Positions 9,533 through 20,000 of a stretch of DNA of 64,000 nt are shown in pieces. Each line of letters starts with the position of its first letter. Position 1 is the stretch's first letter. Both the position numbers and the translations under genes were made by a program. This DNA comes from Lachnospiraceae bacterium (GTDB taxonomy: Bacteria > Bacillota > Clostridia > Lachnospirales > Lachnospiraceae): contig JAAUZH010000002.1 in the NCBI GenBank assembly GCA_014804675.1, positions 1 to 64,000 on the forward strand. The letters are read 5' to 3'. The notes below the pieces were generated by a model that did not search any database, was not told the DNA's origin, and worked only from the letters and a program-made list of their open reading frames with translations.

Positions 9533-12500
9533 ATTTCCTCAATCACCTCCTTAATATTCTTATAAATAGATTTTAATAACCAGTTTGTGGCTTTTATTGT
9601 AGCTTCTTTTTGCGTATGATCAGTTTTTGCCATATATGATGCAGGGTCAATCTTGTCTATAGCCACTCCTTCTAAACTAGAAATAACATTTCCAAGTATT
9701 CCATACAGTCCCTCAAACCACTGTTCATTATAATCTCCTGCCACACACATTTCAATTGAATATACCATTATATCTACTATAGTTAAAGCAACTGAAAAGG
9801 CACTCAAACATTCCAAAAGTACACCAGTAATAGGTGCAATTTCTGGTGCCAAAAGAGTTGCTGCGAGCAATAAACCTGTCCCAATAGTAATATATCCTTT
9901 GATTTCCGATATAGTTTCATGAATTTCGTCAAATGCTGCCTTCTCCAACCCAAACGGATCCAAATAACTAACCGGATTCCCTTCCACATATGCATACCTA
10001 TTCAAACTCTGGCTTTCTGCAATGCTTCCAGTTACCACATCCTGATTGATGAACCGCTTGATGGAAATGTTGTAGTACCTTGCACGCATGTAATACAGCC
10101 CGTTATCATCTGAAGCAACCCCATACTGACCATTGAACAAGAACCTGACCGGTCCATAGCTTCCTTTCGTCAGCTCTCCGTATGGATTGTAGGCATATAT
10201 ATATTTCACTGCTCCTTTTTCATTCGTCACTGCATTAGTGCTTCCTACGTTGTTAAAATGATAGGTCAGGTAGCCTTCCTTTTCATTCTCCTGCGCTGAT
10301 AGCCCATTTCCATAGTAGAAGTAAGTGGTCTGTGCCGCCGAATCGCCCGCTGTATTTTCCTGCTTCTTCTCCACAGCCATCAACACCCTGCTAAGCTCCT
10401 CTACGGAATCCACCACATACTCTGTCCGCACCTCTTCTTTCGTTCCTGCATTCTTAATGACTGCTGTCCGGTTGTCCTCCGAATCATACTCATATCTGGT
10501 AGTTCCCGCCTGTACCAGCCGGTTGCGGCAGTCATAGGTAAAGTTGGTCATCACTCCGTTAAGAGGTCCGTATACCATATTTCCCTCTTTATCATACTTC
10601 ACTTCTTTTCCATTGTATTTAATCAGCCGGTTAGTCTTATCATACTCCATGCTGGTATTGGAGATGTCACTGCTGTTCTGCAGCTCTCCCAACTGTCCAG
10701 ACTTCACTGCCGTGATATTGCCGCTTACGTCATAGGCATACTCCTGACTGTTGATGGTCTGGCTTCCCTTTTTGTCAAGGATTGTTAAAAGCTGTCCTGC
10801 TTTATCATATGTCCTTGTCTCCTCCGTGCCGTTTGGACGGGTGGTCTTTACCAGTCTTGAGTTCTTGTCATACTTATAGGTGGTTGTCCTGCCTTTCCAA
10901 TCCGTTGCCGTTTTTATGTTTCCATTTTTATCATAGGTATATGCGACCTGCTTTCCATTCGGATAGGTAATATCCGTCAGGTTCCCAAACTCATCATACC
11001 CGTAACGGATATTATTCCCTCTGGTGTCCGTATAGGAAGTCACTCTGTTCAGGGCATCGTATTCCCTTGTGATGGTTCCATTTGAATCTGTTACTGTCAG
11101 CAGGTTCCCGTTTTTGTCATAGGTATAGCTGATAGTGCCCAGTTGGTCTTTCAGGCTTGTGACCCTGCCCGCTTTGTCATAGGTATATTCCGTCACCTGC
11201 CCCTTGGAATTGGTCTTCTTTACCACCTGTCCATTGGCATTGTATTCATATGCATGCTTGTATTCGCTCCCTATGCTCTCTCCGGTAATCCGGTTGTTTA
11301 AGTCATAGGTGTATTCCGTCACGCCGCCGTTTGGATTTGTGAAACTCTTTACGTTCCCCATGGCATCATATTCCGCCGTCACCCTGCCTCCAAGGGCATC
11401 CGTGGAGGAATTTAGGAGCTTCCCGCCTACATAGGTATAGGTAGTGGCGCTGCCTGTTGCCTTGTTTAGCATGCTTACCATGTTGCCGAGGGAATCATAG
11501 GTCATCGCAGTTTCATTTCCCTTGGCATCCTTAATGGCAGTCTGGTTATAGACTTTGTCATAGCTATAGCTTTCCACTGCCGTTCCATAGGCATCATAAA
11601 TTGCCTTCAGGTTCCCGACCTTGTCATAGTCCATCCGGTAAGAATTTCCTTCCCCGTCTGTGATAAGGGTCACGTTCCCCAGGTGGTCATAGGCATAGGT
11701 AAGGATGATGTCGCCATGTCCGTTTTCGCCTTTCCGGATGACCTTTACGATTTCATTGTTGCCGTTGTATTCATATTCCGTCACATGGCCTAATGCATCT
11801 GTAATACGGACACAGTTGCCCATCCCGTCATAAGCATACCGGGTGGTATTGCCTTTGGCATCCGTAATGGAGACTGCCTGCCGGTACTGGTTATAGGTGA
11901 TGGTGACGGTCTCTCCCTCCGGATTGGTGACGGTGGCGGCATTTCCTACCTGGTCATAGCCATAGGATGTGGTGTTGCCCATCTTGTCAGTGATCCCTGT
12001 TACCCTTCCTGCACCGTCATAGGTATAGGTAATGGTATTCCCCATGGCATCCGTCTCACTTTTCAAAAGCCCGTTGTCGTAATAGCGGTACGTAATCTGT
12101 CCGCCGTTTGCCAGTGTTGTTCCTGTCAGCTGGCTTCCGCTGTTGAAGCTTTGTACCATAGTGGATTTCAAAGCATCCTTTAATGTCAGCAAGTTCCCGG
12201 CTGTGTCATAGGCTGCCTCTATAGTGGTAATGCCGTCTGGATAGGTAATCTTCGTAATGTTCCCGTCTACGTCCCGGTCATAGGTGATAGTGCTGCCATC
12301 TGCCCGGGTTTCTTTTACAAGGCGGTCATTCCTGTCATAAGTATAGGTTGTAGTATTGCCGTTGGCATCCGTCTTTTGGGTTTGGTTTCCATAGGCATCA
12401 TAGTCATAGGAATTCACTGCTTTGCTTCCATCCGCAAGGATGACAGTCTCCTTTAACACCTTTCCATTTGATGCGATTTCATAGTCGGTGACAGTTCCTT

Positions 12501-14013
12501 TCCCATTGGTATATTGTACTATATTTCCTATGGAATCGTAAAGGTACTTGCTTACATTTCCATTCACATCTGTTACCTTGGTAAGCATCCCTCCCGAATA
12601 CTGATAGGAAGTCTCTCCAAGGCCTTCCACGTTTTCTTTTGTGACCTGTCCCTGTTCGTTATATTCGTAACGGACTGTCACTCCATTTCCGGAAGTGATG
12701 GAAGTAAGCCAGTTCCCCTCATCGTAAGCATAAGTCAGGCTGGTGCCGTCATTACAGTTCTGGGACAGGAGCTGGTTGTTTTCGTTATAAGTATAGACCG
12801 TTGTCCTTCCGCTTGTCTCCACCAGCTTTGTAATATTCCCATTTTCATCATAGGCATAATCTTCTCCGGTTCCGTCTGCATTTCGATAGGACACCATATC
12901 TCCCTTTTCATTGTATGCATAGGTAAAAATTCCTCCGATTCCGTCCTGATAGTAAAGTCCTTTTCCAAAGCTGTCTGCAGTAATGGTTTTTATAGCGCCA
13001 TTCATATCATTCATGGTAATCACCGTATTGCCGTTTGCTTCATTATCTTCATACTGAAGCACAACGGGCTTTGTTGCCCTATCTCCGTCATCCTGAGTAA
13101 TCACCCTTCCTTTTTCATCATATGTGTTTTGGACGAACAGGGTATGATTGGTGTCTTTTCCTTCTACAATCCGATGTTCATCATCATAGCTGTAATAGTT
13201 GCTTGCACCTCCTTTACTTGTTACAGAGCTTAGGTTCTTTTCTGCATCATAAACAAAAGCAACCTGGTTTCCACCGTTATCCCTAAGACTTACAATGTGA
13301 CCGTCCTGATCCAGGACTGCTGTGATAGATTGCTCTGTATAAGGCTCTGAAACCACAAGCTGTCCCTCTTGATGGGCAATATTCAGGACCTGCCCCTTTT
13401 CATTGATTCTCTGTATGAGCTGCCCATCTTCGTCATAATGATACTCTATCATATCCGGAGTCCGGAAAATATAGCCTCCATCCGTTTTTTCCACAGAGTA
13501 GCCATTCATATTTTCACTGATTGGAACATAACTTTCATTTCCGGATTCTTCCGATGATTTTGCATTTCTTGGCTGGAAATCTTCCGGCAGATTATTTCCC
13601 GAAATTGCATTCCCTGACACTGTGTTTTCCGATATAGTGCTCTTAGAAACTCCTCTTTGCACATCAATAGTTTCCGGCTCCATATCGCCAAGCCAGATTT
13701 CTCCATCCCTATAAGTACCCTCTACTTTATTGTTCATCAAATCTTCATCTACAAAAAGCAGTGAATCATAAGGGGTAAGCCAGACTTTTAATAAACCATT
13801 CTGATCTTCTACTCTAGATTCATAATTGTGATACCATCCATACCCAAGATTTCCCTCCCAATCTGTTTCCGTGGAATTATAAGACAATTGGAACCGGATA
13901 TCATTGACTCCTGATACAGCCATGACGCACTGCTTTGATTCAAAGGCGCCTGTCATCACATTAATCGGATCTCTTTCCGAACTTGTCCCTGTAGGGGTAG
14001 TGGGCTTTTCCAC
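9523..14013 (-). CDS. RHS/YD-repeat protein, distal part with tip A
   Basis: 1,496 codons from a GTG at 14013, but the frame is open upstream of that. Residues 10-75 (ERDPINVMTGAF, LGYGWYHNYE) are the conserved entry segment of RHS shells. About 40-50 YD repeats follow (for example TYDxxGNxxxxTDxxG, residues about 230-1270). The core ends with RARYYN, NRYAYVEGNPVSY and DPFGLE near residue 1357. The final 139 residues are the variable tip: KAAFDEIHETI, a long hydrophobic hairpin, a central WFEGLYGILG part and a Lys/Glu C-terminal helix. RHS shells of this kind encapsulate a C-terminal toxin and release it into neighbouring cells. The tip has no recognised enzyme motif; its hydrophobic hairpin suggests membrane action. 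This part most likely belongs to the same polypeptide as the preceding large ORF. Confidence 0.9.
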   Translation of the reverse strand: MEKPTTPTGTSSERDPINVMTGAFESKQCVMAVSGVNDIRFQLSYNSTETDWEGNLGYGWYHNYESRVEDQNGLLKVWLTPYDSLLFVDEDLMNNKVEGTYRDGEIWLGDMEPETIDVQRGVSKSTISENTVSGNAISGNNLPEDFQPRNAKSSEESGNESYVPISENMNGYSVEKTDGGYIFRTPDMIEYHYDEDGQLIQRINEKGQVLNIAHQEGQLVVSEPYTEQSITAVLDQDGHIVSLRDNGGNQVAFVYDAEKNLSSVTSKGGASNYYSYDDEHRIVEGKDTNHTLFVQNTYDEKGRVITQDDGDRATKPVVLQYEDNEANGNTVITMNDMNGAIKTITADSFGKGLYYQDGIGGIFTYAYNEKGDMVSYRNADGTGEDYAYDENGNITKLVETSGRTTVYTYNENNQLLSQNCNDGTSLTYAYDEGNWLTSITSGNGVTVRYEYNEQGQVTKENVEGLGETSYQYSGGMLTKVTDVNGNVSKYLYDSIGNIVQYTNGKGTVTDYEIASNGKVLKETVILADGSKAVNSYDYDAYGNQTQKTDANGNTTTYTYDRNDRLVKETRADGSTITYDRDVDGNITKITYPDGITTIEAAYDTAGNLLTLKDALKSTMVQSFNSGSQLTGTTLANGGQITYRYYDNGLLKSETDAMGNTITYTYDGAGRVTGITDKMGNTTSYGYDQVGNAATVTNPEGETVTITYNQYRQAVSITDAKGNTTRYAYDGMGNCVRITDALGHVTEYEYNGNNEIVKVIRKGENGHGDIILTYAYDHLGNVTLITDGEGNSYRMDYDKVGNLKAIYDAYGTAVESYSYDKVYNQTAIKDAKGNETAMTYDSLGNMVSMLNKATGSATTYTYVGGKLLNSSTDALGGRVTAEYDAMGNVKSFTNPNGGVTEYTYDLNNRITGESIGSEYKHAYEYNANGQVVKKTNSKGQVTEYTYDKAGRVTSLKDQLGTISYTYDKNGNLLTVTDSNGTITREYDALNRVTSYTDTRGNNIRYGYDEFGNLTDITYPNGKQVAYTYDKNGNIKTATDWKGRTTTYKYDKNSRLVKTTRPNGTEETRTYDKAGQLLTILDKKGSQTINSQEYAYDVSGNITAVKSGQLGELQNSSDISNTSMEYDKTNRLIKYNGKEVKYDKEGNMVYGPLNGVMTNFTYDCRNRLVQAGTTRYEYDSEDNRTAVIKNAGTKEEVRTEYVVDSVEELSRVLMAVEKKQENTAGDSAAQTTYFYYGNGLSAQENEKEGYLTYHFNNVGSTNAVTNEKGAVKYIYAYNPYGELTKGSYGPVRFLFNGQYGVASDDNGLYYMRARYYNISIKRFINQDVVTGSIAESQSLNRYAYVEGNPVSYLDPFGLEKAAFDEIHETISEIKGYITIGTGLLLAATLLAPEIAPITGVLLECLSAFSVALTIVDIMVYSIEMCVAGDYNEQWFEGLYGILGNVISSLEGVAIDKIDPASYMAKTDHTQKEATIKATNWLLKSIYKNIKEVIEEICN

Positions 14014-17000
14014 AGAAGGTGTATGATTCTTATTGTTAGGGCTCTTATTGCTCCGCTGCCGGTATTTCCGTTGGAATCTTCCCCTGTCTCTTCGTACGTA
14101 TCATCTTCTACCGGCATGGTTACTTTTATATTTGCTTTCGTCATATGACCTTGAATAGGCATTATCGTGACCTTTATATCCTCATTGGAATCACTTAATT
14201 TTTTTACAACTGCCTCAGATAGTTCATAATATATACATGACGGGTCGCCCCCAACCGAAAAATATTCGCAATAGGTTCCATAAATGCTCTGTTCAGGCCC
14301 CAGAGATTCTACCGTAATCGAATCTCCTTCACAAAGTATCGGTATGTGGGCACCCTCGGTAGATGCTGTATAGTACTTAATTCCAGTGCTGTTTCGTACG
14401 GATTGGGTCAATTCTCCATTTGTGTAGGTATCTACCACCTGAACAAAATCAGTGGTTCGATATGCGCCAAATTTTGCGGTCACGTAATAAACCGGATTTT
14501 TAGATTCGTTCTTTAATTGGTATTGGAAATAGTATTTCTCACCAATATACGCTGTTTTCTCCGGATAGATGTAAAGATGCAGTCCTGCTCCGCTGTCTGC
14601 ACCAAAACTGATTGTATTTTCAATTTGGGCCGTAATCTCTTTCTCAAAGGGCTGCATCCTTCCCTTAAAATCAGCCGATACTTGATATTCTCCTGTTTCA
14701 TCTGCTTTTATAATCCAGGAAACCGTTGCACTGGAATTTCCTTCAATGCTTCCCATTGCCTGAGAAAGTTTTTGTTCTTCCGCTAATTTTGCAAGGGATA
14801 TTCCTTTTGGCAGATTCAATATTACATTGCTGTCTTCTATTACATATTTTTTATCTGCATAGTTCTGTATTGTGACAGTGACCACATACATATCCTGAAG
14901 CCATTTCACAGAAGCCGGAGCCGTGGTACAGTAAGCGATTACAGGTTGATCACCTGCGCAGACTACTTTTGCTGTAGTTGAGTCTGCACTGTCGTCTTTA
15001 CTTCCACCACCACCGCTGTTTCCACCACCTATAAGGAGAATCCTATTTCCGGTGCTTGCTTTTTCCTTTGACCCCTGAAACTGGAATTCAAAACTGGGAA
15101 CTGCCTCATTTTTAAAAGATGCCTGTATTTTATAGGAATACTCAAAGAAATTTCCCGCATCCGTCATATCAATATGATAATTTTTTATCTCTTCCAAAGT
15201 TAACTTCTCGGCAGTAATCTCACCTCCCACCAGACTTCCTTCCCGCAGGATTATTGTGGTGGATAAGTCTTCGTATATACTGATTGCAAATTTCTCTTCT
15301 TCAATCAAATACCCGGATACAAAGGCAGCTGCCTCGTGTTCGCCTGCTGCTCCGGAAATAACCACCTTTCCTTCTGCATCCGTTTCCATTTCTTTTACTG
15401 TCCCATCTGCAAAACAGATATAGACAGCAGCTCCTTCCATAAGCTGATCCATTGAGTTCTTTACATATATTGTATGGATTCCACATTTTGTTTTATCCTT
15501 CACACTTGCCGTAGCGGCAGCTGTCGCCTGATTTCCCTTTTCATCCGTTACTGTCAGAACAACACTGTATTCTCCCGCTGTTTGATAAGTATGCTTTGGA
15601 TTTTTCCCATAAAGTATGGTTCCGTCTCCCATATCCCATCGATAACTTTTAATCTTAACATTATCCGTCGATTTCTCTCCACTAAAAGAAATCTCCCTTC
15701 CTTCAATGCCCATAACATCTAAGAGCTTTGCATCAGGAGGTATCAAATCCGTATCACTTGTCAGAATATAAACTTCTGAAGACTTAGCAGCATTTCCAGC
15801 CTTGTCCCATGCCTCTACATAATAGTAATATCTTGTTTCCGGCAATATCTCTGAATCCTCATATTGATTGTCCGTTATCTGCTTTATCAGGCTAAAGCTT
15901 TCCTCTCCCCGGGTCATCTTATAGATGTTGTAATGGGAAAAGTCCTGTTCTTCATTTTTAGAGATGGTTAATAGGACTTTTCCTTCTTTCTCTGTTACCG
16001 ATATTTCCGGCGCTTTTGGTGCACTCAAATCCAATGTAAACTGTTTTTGATAGATAATGCTTCCATTTCCGTTTGTGTCCACCACCATTGCTTGAAACTC
16101 ATATTGACCGGACTCGAGCCCCGCCGTATCCCAAACAGTCTCCAGTCGATAAATATCTCCGTTCACATTAAAGTCGCCAATTTTCTCCCAAGTGAAGTCT
16201 CCTGCTTCTCGATATTTAAGATTGATTTCCTTTAGGGAAACATTGTCACTTGCCATCAATTGAATAGTGGGATTTCCGCTGACAACTTGATTTTCTTTTA
16301 TGGTGCAAGCGTGAATCACTGGGGCTTCTGTATCTTCTTCCGCAGTCCATATGACAGGCTCTGAAAGCTCACTACGGTTCCCTGCCCGGTCAATTGCTAC
16401 AATTTGATACATATATGTTTTTTTATAAGAGCAGCTTTTATCCACAAAATAATCAGATGTCGTTCCGCCCACTAAATTATAAAGATTCGTTCCTTCTCCT
16501 GCGCGATATATTTCATATCTTTCAACATCCTCTGCCTGTTCCCACTGAAGTTTTATAGCACCTCCATCACCAGATATCTGTATATGTCCGACTGCTTTAG
16601 GGGCCGTTTTATCAATGATATATTCCGCTATGATTTCTTCTCTGTTTCCATTTCGGTTTCCTGCTTTATCATATGCCTCAAATTTTACATAAACAGTTCC
16701 TTCTTTTACGTCACTTACATCCCACAAATAGGATATGACTTCTTTTCTCTGACTGCCCATACTATAAACAGTAGCAATCTCTTCGTAATTGATTTTGTCA
16801 TATGAATAGGAAAATACCACCTGCCCTACGGCAGAATTGTCTTCAATCTCCGCTTCCAGCTTTAACCTACTATTATATTCGGATATATCCGGCCCAATTC
16901 TCCTTATAATAGGCGCTACTATATCTTCTGTTGTGGAAATTGCATACCAGTCCGATGGTTCTCCTCTGTTTCCAAGTAAATCATAGCCAACTACTCTTAA

Positions 17001-20000
17001 TACATATTCCGTATTTGGAGATAAATCCGATATTTTACATCCTGTTGCTTTTATATTCGTATTCAAAGTTAAGACATTTTGATCTATTTTTCTTTCCACT
17101 GCAAAATAAGATATATCTTCCTCCATTGCCTGGCTCCATACCAATTGTACTTCTGTGCTTGTAGCGCTCCCTTCCAATATTTCTACTTTTGCTATACCAG
17201 TATTATCCACTTCACACTCTTTTGTTACAGCAGAAGAAAGATTACCTGTGGCATCTTTTGCAACAGCTTTTACCTCATACTGTCCATCGCTTACCGTATT
17301 TGTATCCCAGGCAAATTGAACGGTTCCCTGCTCCTGCAGACCTAATCCTACTTTTTCCTCTCCTAAAGAATACCATGTATTCTGTCCTGACATTCGATAA
17401 TACAGCAGCACGCTTTTTACCGATTTATTGTCACTTGCTTCTACTAATATGGAAGCCTTCTGGTTGATTTGTGCATGTAAATCCATTTTTATGATCTTTG
17501 GTGCTTCCTTATCTGGTTCCACCTCAACAAAAGCAGACGAAGATGAAATGCTCTTTTGCTCATATTTATCCACTGCCACAAGCCAATATTCATATTCTTT
17601 TCCTTCTACTACTTTTTTATCTACATAAGTTTCCGTATAATTTCCAGCAACTTGTTCCACTTTCTCACAGATATTATTCTCAATATCCTTCCGGAAGATT
17701 ATATAACTGGTACAATCCACACTGACAGATGGATTCCATGATAATTCCACATTCCCCTGATTGCTTATAGCCTTTATATGTGTTGGCGCCTTGGGCGGTG
17801 TTCGGTTGACCTCATAACAAACCTGTTTTGTATCGGAGTTTCCATCCACATCCGTAACACTATAACGAATATCCACCTGCTGTGAGCCGGTAAATTCCGA
17901 AATATCCCATGTATATCTTGCCACATAATATTGATTGGATGCCAACAGTTCTCCTTCCAGCCCGGAAGCTATAGAAATCCATTCCTTTCTATTTTCATCA
18001 TAATATTCAATCGTTACCTTATTCCCTAATGTGCTGCTCCTGTACTTGTATAAGACTGTCAGCTTTGTCGTTTCTCCCCCTATGGTACTTCCATCTGCCG
18101 GATAAATTGTATCTATTTTCGGAAATATGACAGTCCCACTCACCTGTTCACTTTTCTCCGACTCATTTCCGCTCTCATCCAAAGCAGCCACTTGATACGT
18201 ATACACTTTCCCTTCTGAAAGATCCGTATCCTTATACACCAGTTCTCCGTTAGTATAAGCTAACTCTTTGCCGTCGCAATATACTTTATAATCCGTTACT
18301 CCCACATTGTCCGAAGCCTTTCTCCATGCAATGGTTATAGAAGACCCGGTAACTTCTTTTACATACAATCCGCTTACTACTTCCGGTGTTTCCTCATCCG
18401 CCAATGTCCTTCCCACACATTCCGGTGAATCCTTGGCCACATTACGATACTCATCAAAAGCAAATACCTGATAGGTATACTTCTGATTTGCCTTCAGTCC
18501 CGTATCCCGAAAACTTTTCGCACTTGTCTCCCCAATTTTTACTCCATCCCTGTAAATCTCATAGCCAAGAATCTTCTCATTGTCCACAGCTCCCACATAT
18601 TCTATGGTAATGGAGCTGCATTCTACCCCTGTTACAAAAATCTCCGTCACAGCGCTTGGCGCCTCTTCATCACAATACTCATAAAGAATCTCATCACTAA
18701 TAAGGGATAGGTCGTTTTTAAACACATACCCCGTTTCATACAGCTTAGTCAGCACCACCTTATGAAATTTTGCAGTCCCCGGATTTTTTTCAAAAAATAC
18801 AGTCTGCACATAAGCATTCCCATTTTCATCCAGCTTCCTGCCTAAAATAACCGTATGTTCGTCCGTTGCAATGAAATTGCTTGCCACACTTTGGCGGAAG
18901 TCTCCTTGCACTTCCATTGTGCCGTTTGTCAGAAATCCCTCCATGTTTTTTGTGGTACTGCAATAAAAGTCACCGCAAATCAGAATCCGGTCTTTTTCCC
19001 CTGTCATGACCAGTCTGCCCATGCTGTTTCTGTATTGATAGTTTCCCTCTAATCCGGTACGGTATTGTATGCGATAGCTTCCTTTTACAATTAAGGTCCC
19101 ACCGTTTATATTCATATCCCCGGAAGCCTGAATCAAGTCTCCCTCCACTATCATGGTATGCCCGTTCAAATCCATCTTTCCGTCCATCAGATACAAATCA
19201 CCTTCCGCAGTATAATCTTTCTGCAAGGTAAATCCTGTTACGGCATATTCCTGATCATTTTCTTCTCCATACACAATCCGACAGCCATTTGTCTCCAAAG
19301 AGGAGTAATTCAAAGGCATATTAGCAATAATCCCTTCCTCACTATTATTGGAAAGCACTATATTTTCAAATAAAGCGGCGCCAGCACCGATTGTCTGTTT
19401 TTTCTCTCCGCTGAATATTACCTGACAGCCGGATGAGCGGAAGTTTTGATTCATAACAGCATCTCCCTTTACTTCAAGGGTTCCTGCGTTCAAATATCCT
19501 TCTTTATAGGTGCCTGGCCGATAATCCAGATTACCATTTACGACTACCATTCCATAGCTGGAAAAATACAATCCATAAGAAGTATTAGCAATAGATAGAT
19601 TTCCCCCTATGCTTATGCAATGGCTGCCCGGATTCATGCTGCCCTCTATAACAACACAATTTCCTTCAATCTCCAAATCCTTTGACGTAGAAAGACCGGA
19701 ATGAATTTGTACATCACCTGCTATATGCAGACTTTCCCTCATATCCAAATAGTTGCACCAAAGCTCCACATCCCCGCCATAATATCCGTCCTCAAATACA
19801 ATATCATTACTTCTCACAACAGAAATGGTACCTGTAATTTGATTGTGATGATCATTTATTCTTCCACCTACAACCGGCTCGTTAAGAAATACAATCCCTT
19901 CTTTACTCGAATTCGTAATTTCCAGATTTGCGATACAGGACATTTTCTGGTAATATAATTTATCCTTCTCCAATTTTACCGGCAAAAAGCTCATAATCTG

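Noticed and set aside
12514..13233. Long plus-strand ORF (239 codons) opposite the RHS gene
   Set aside because: It is the antisense reading of YD repeats, has no ribosome site, and its composition mirrors the true frame.
13990..14062. Programmed -1 frameshift between stalk and RHS frames
   Set aside because: No X-XXY-YYZ slippery heptamer in the right phase was found in the overlap, and no obvious stimulatory stem-loop; an indel is simpler.
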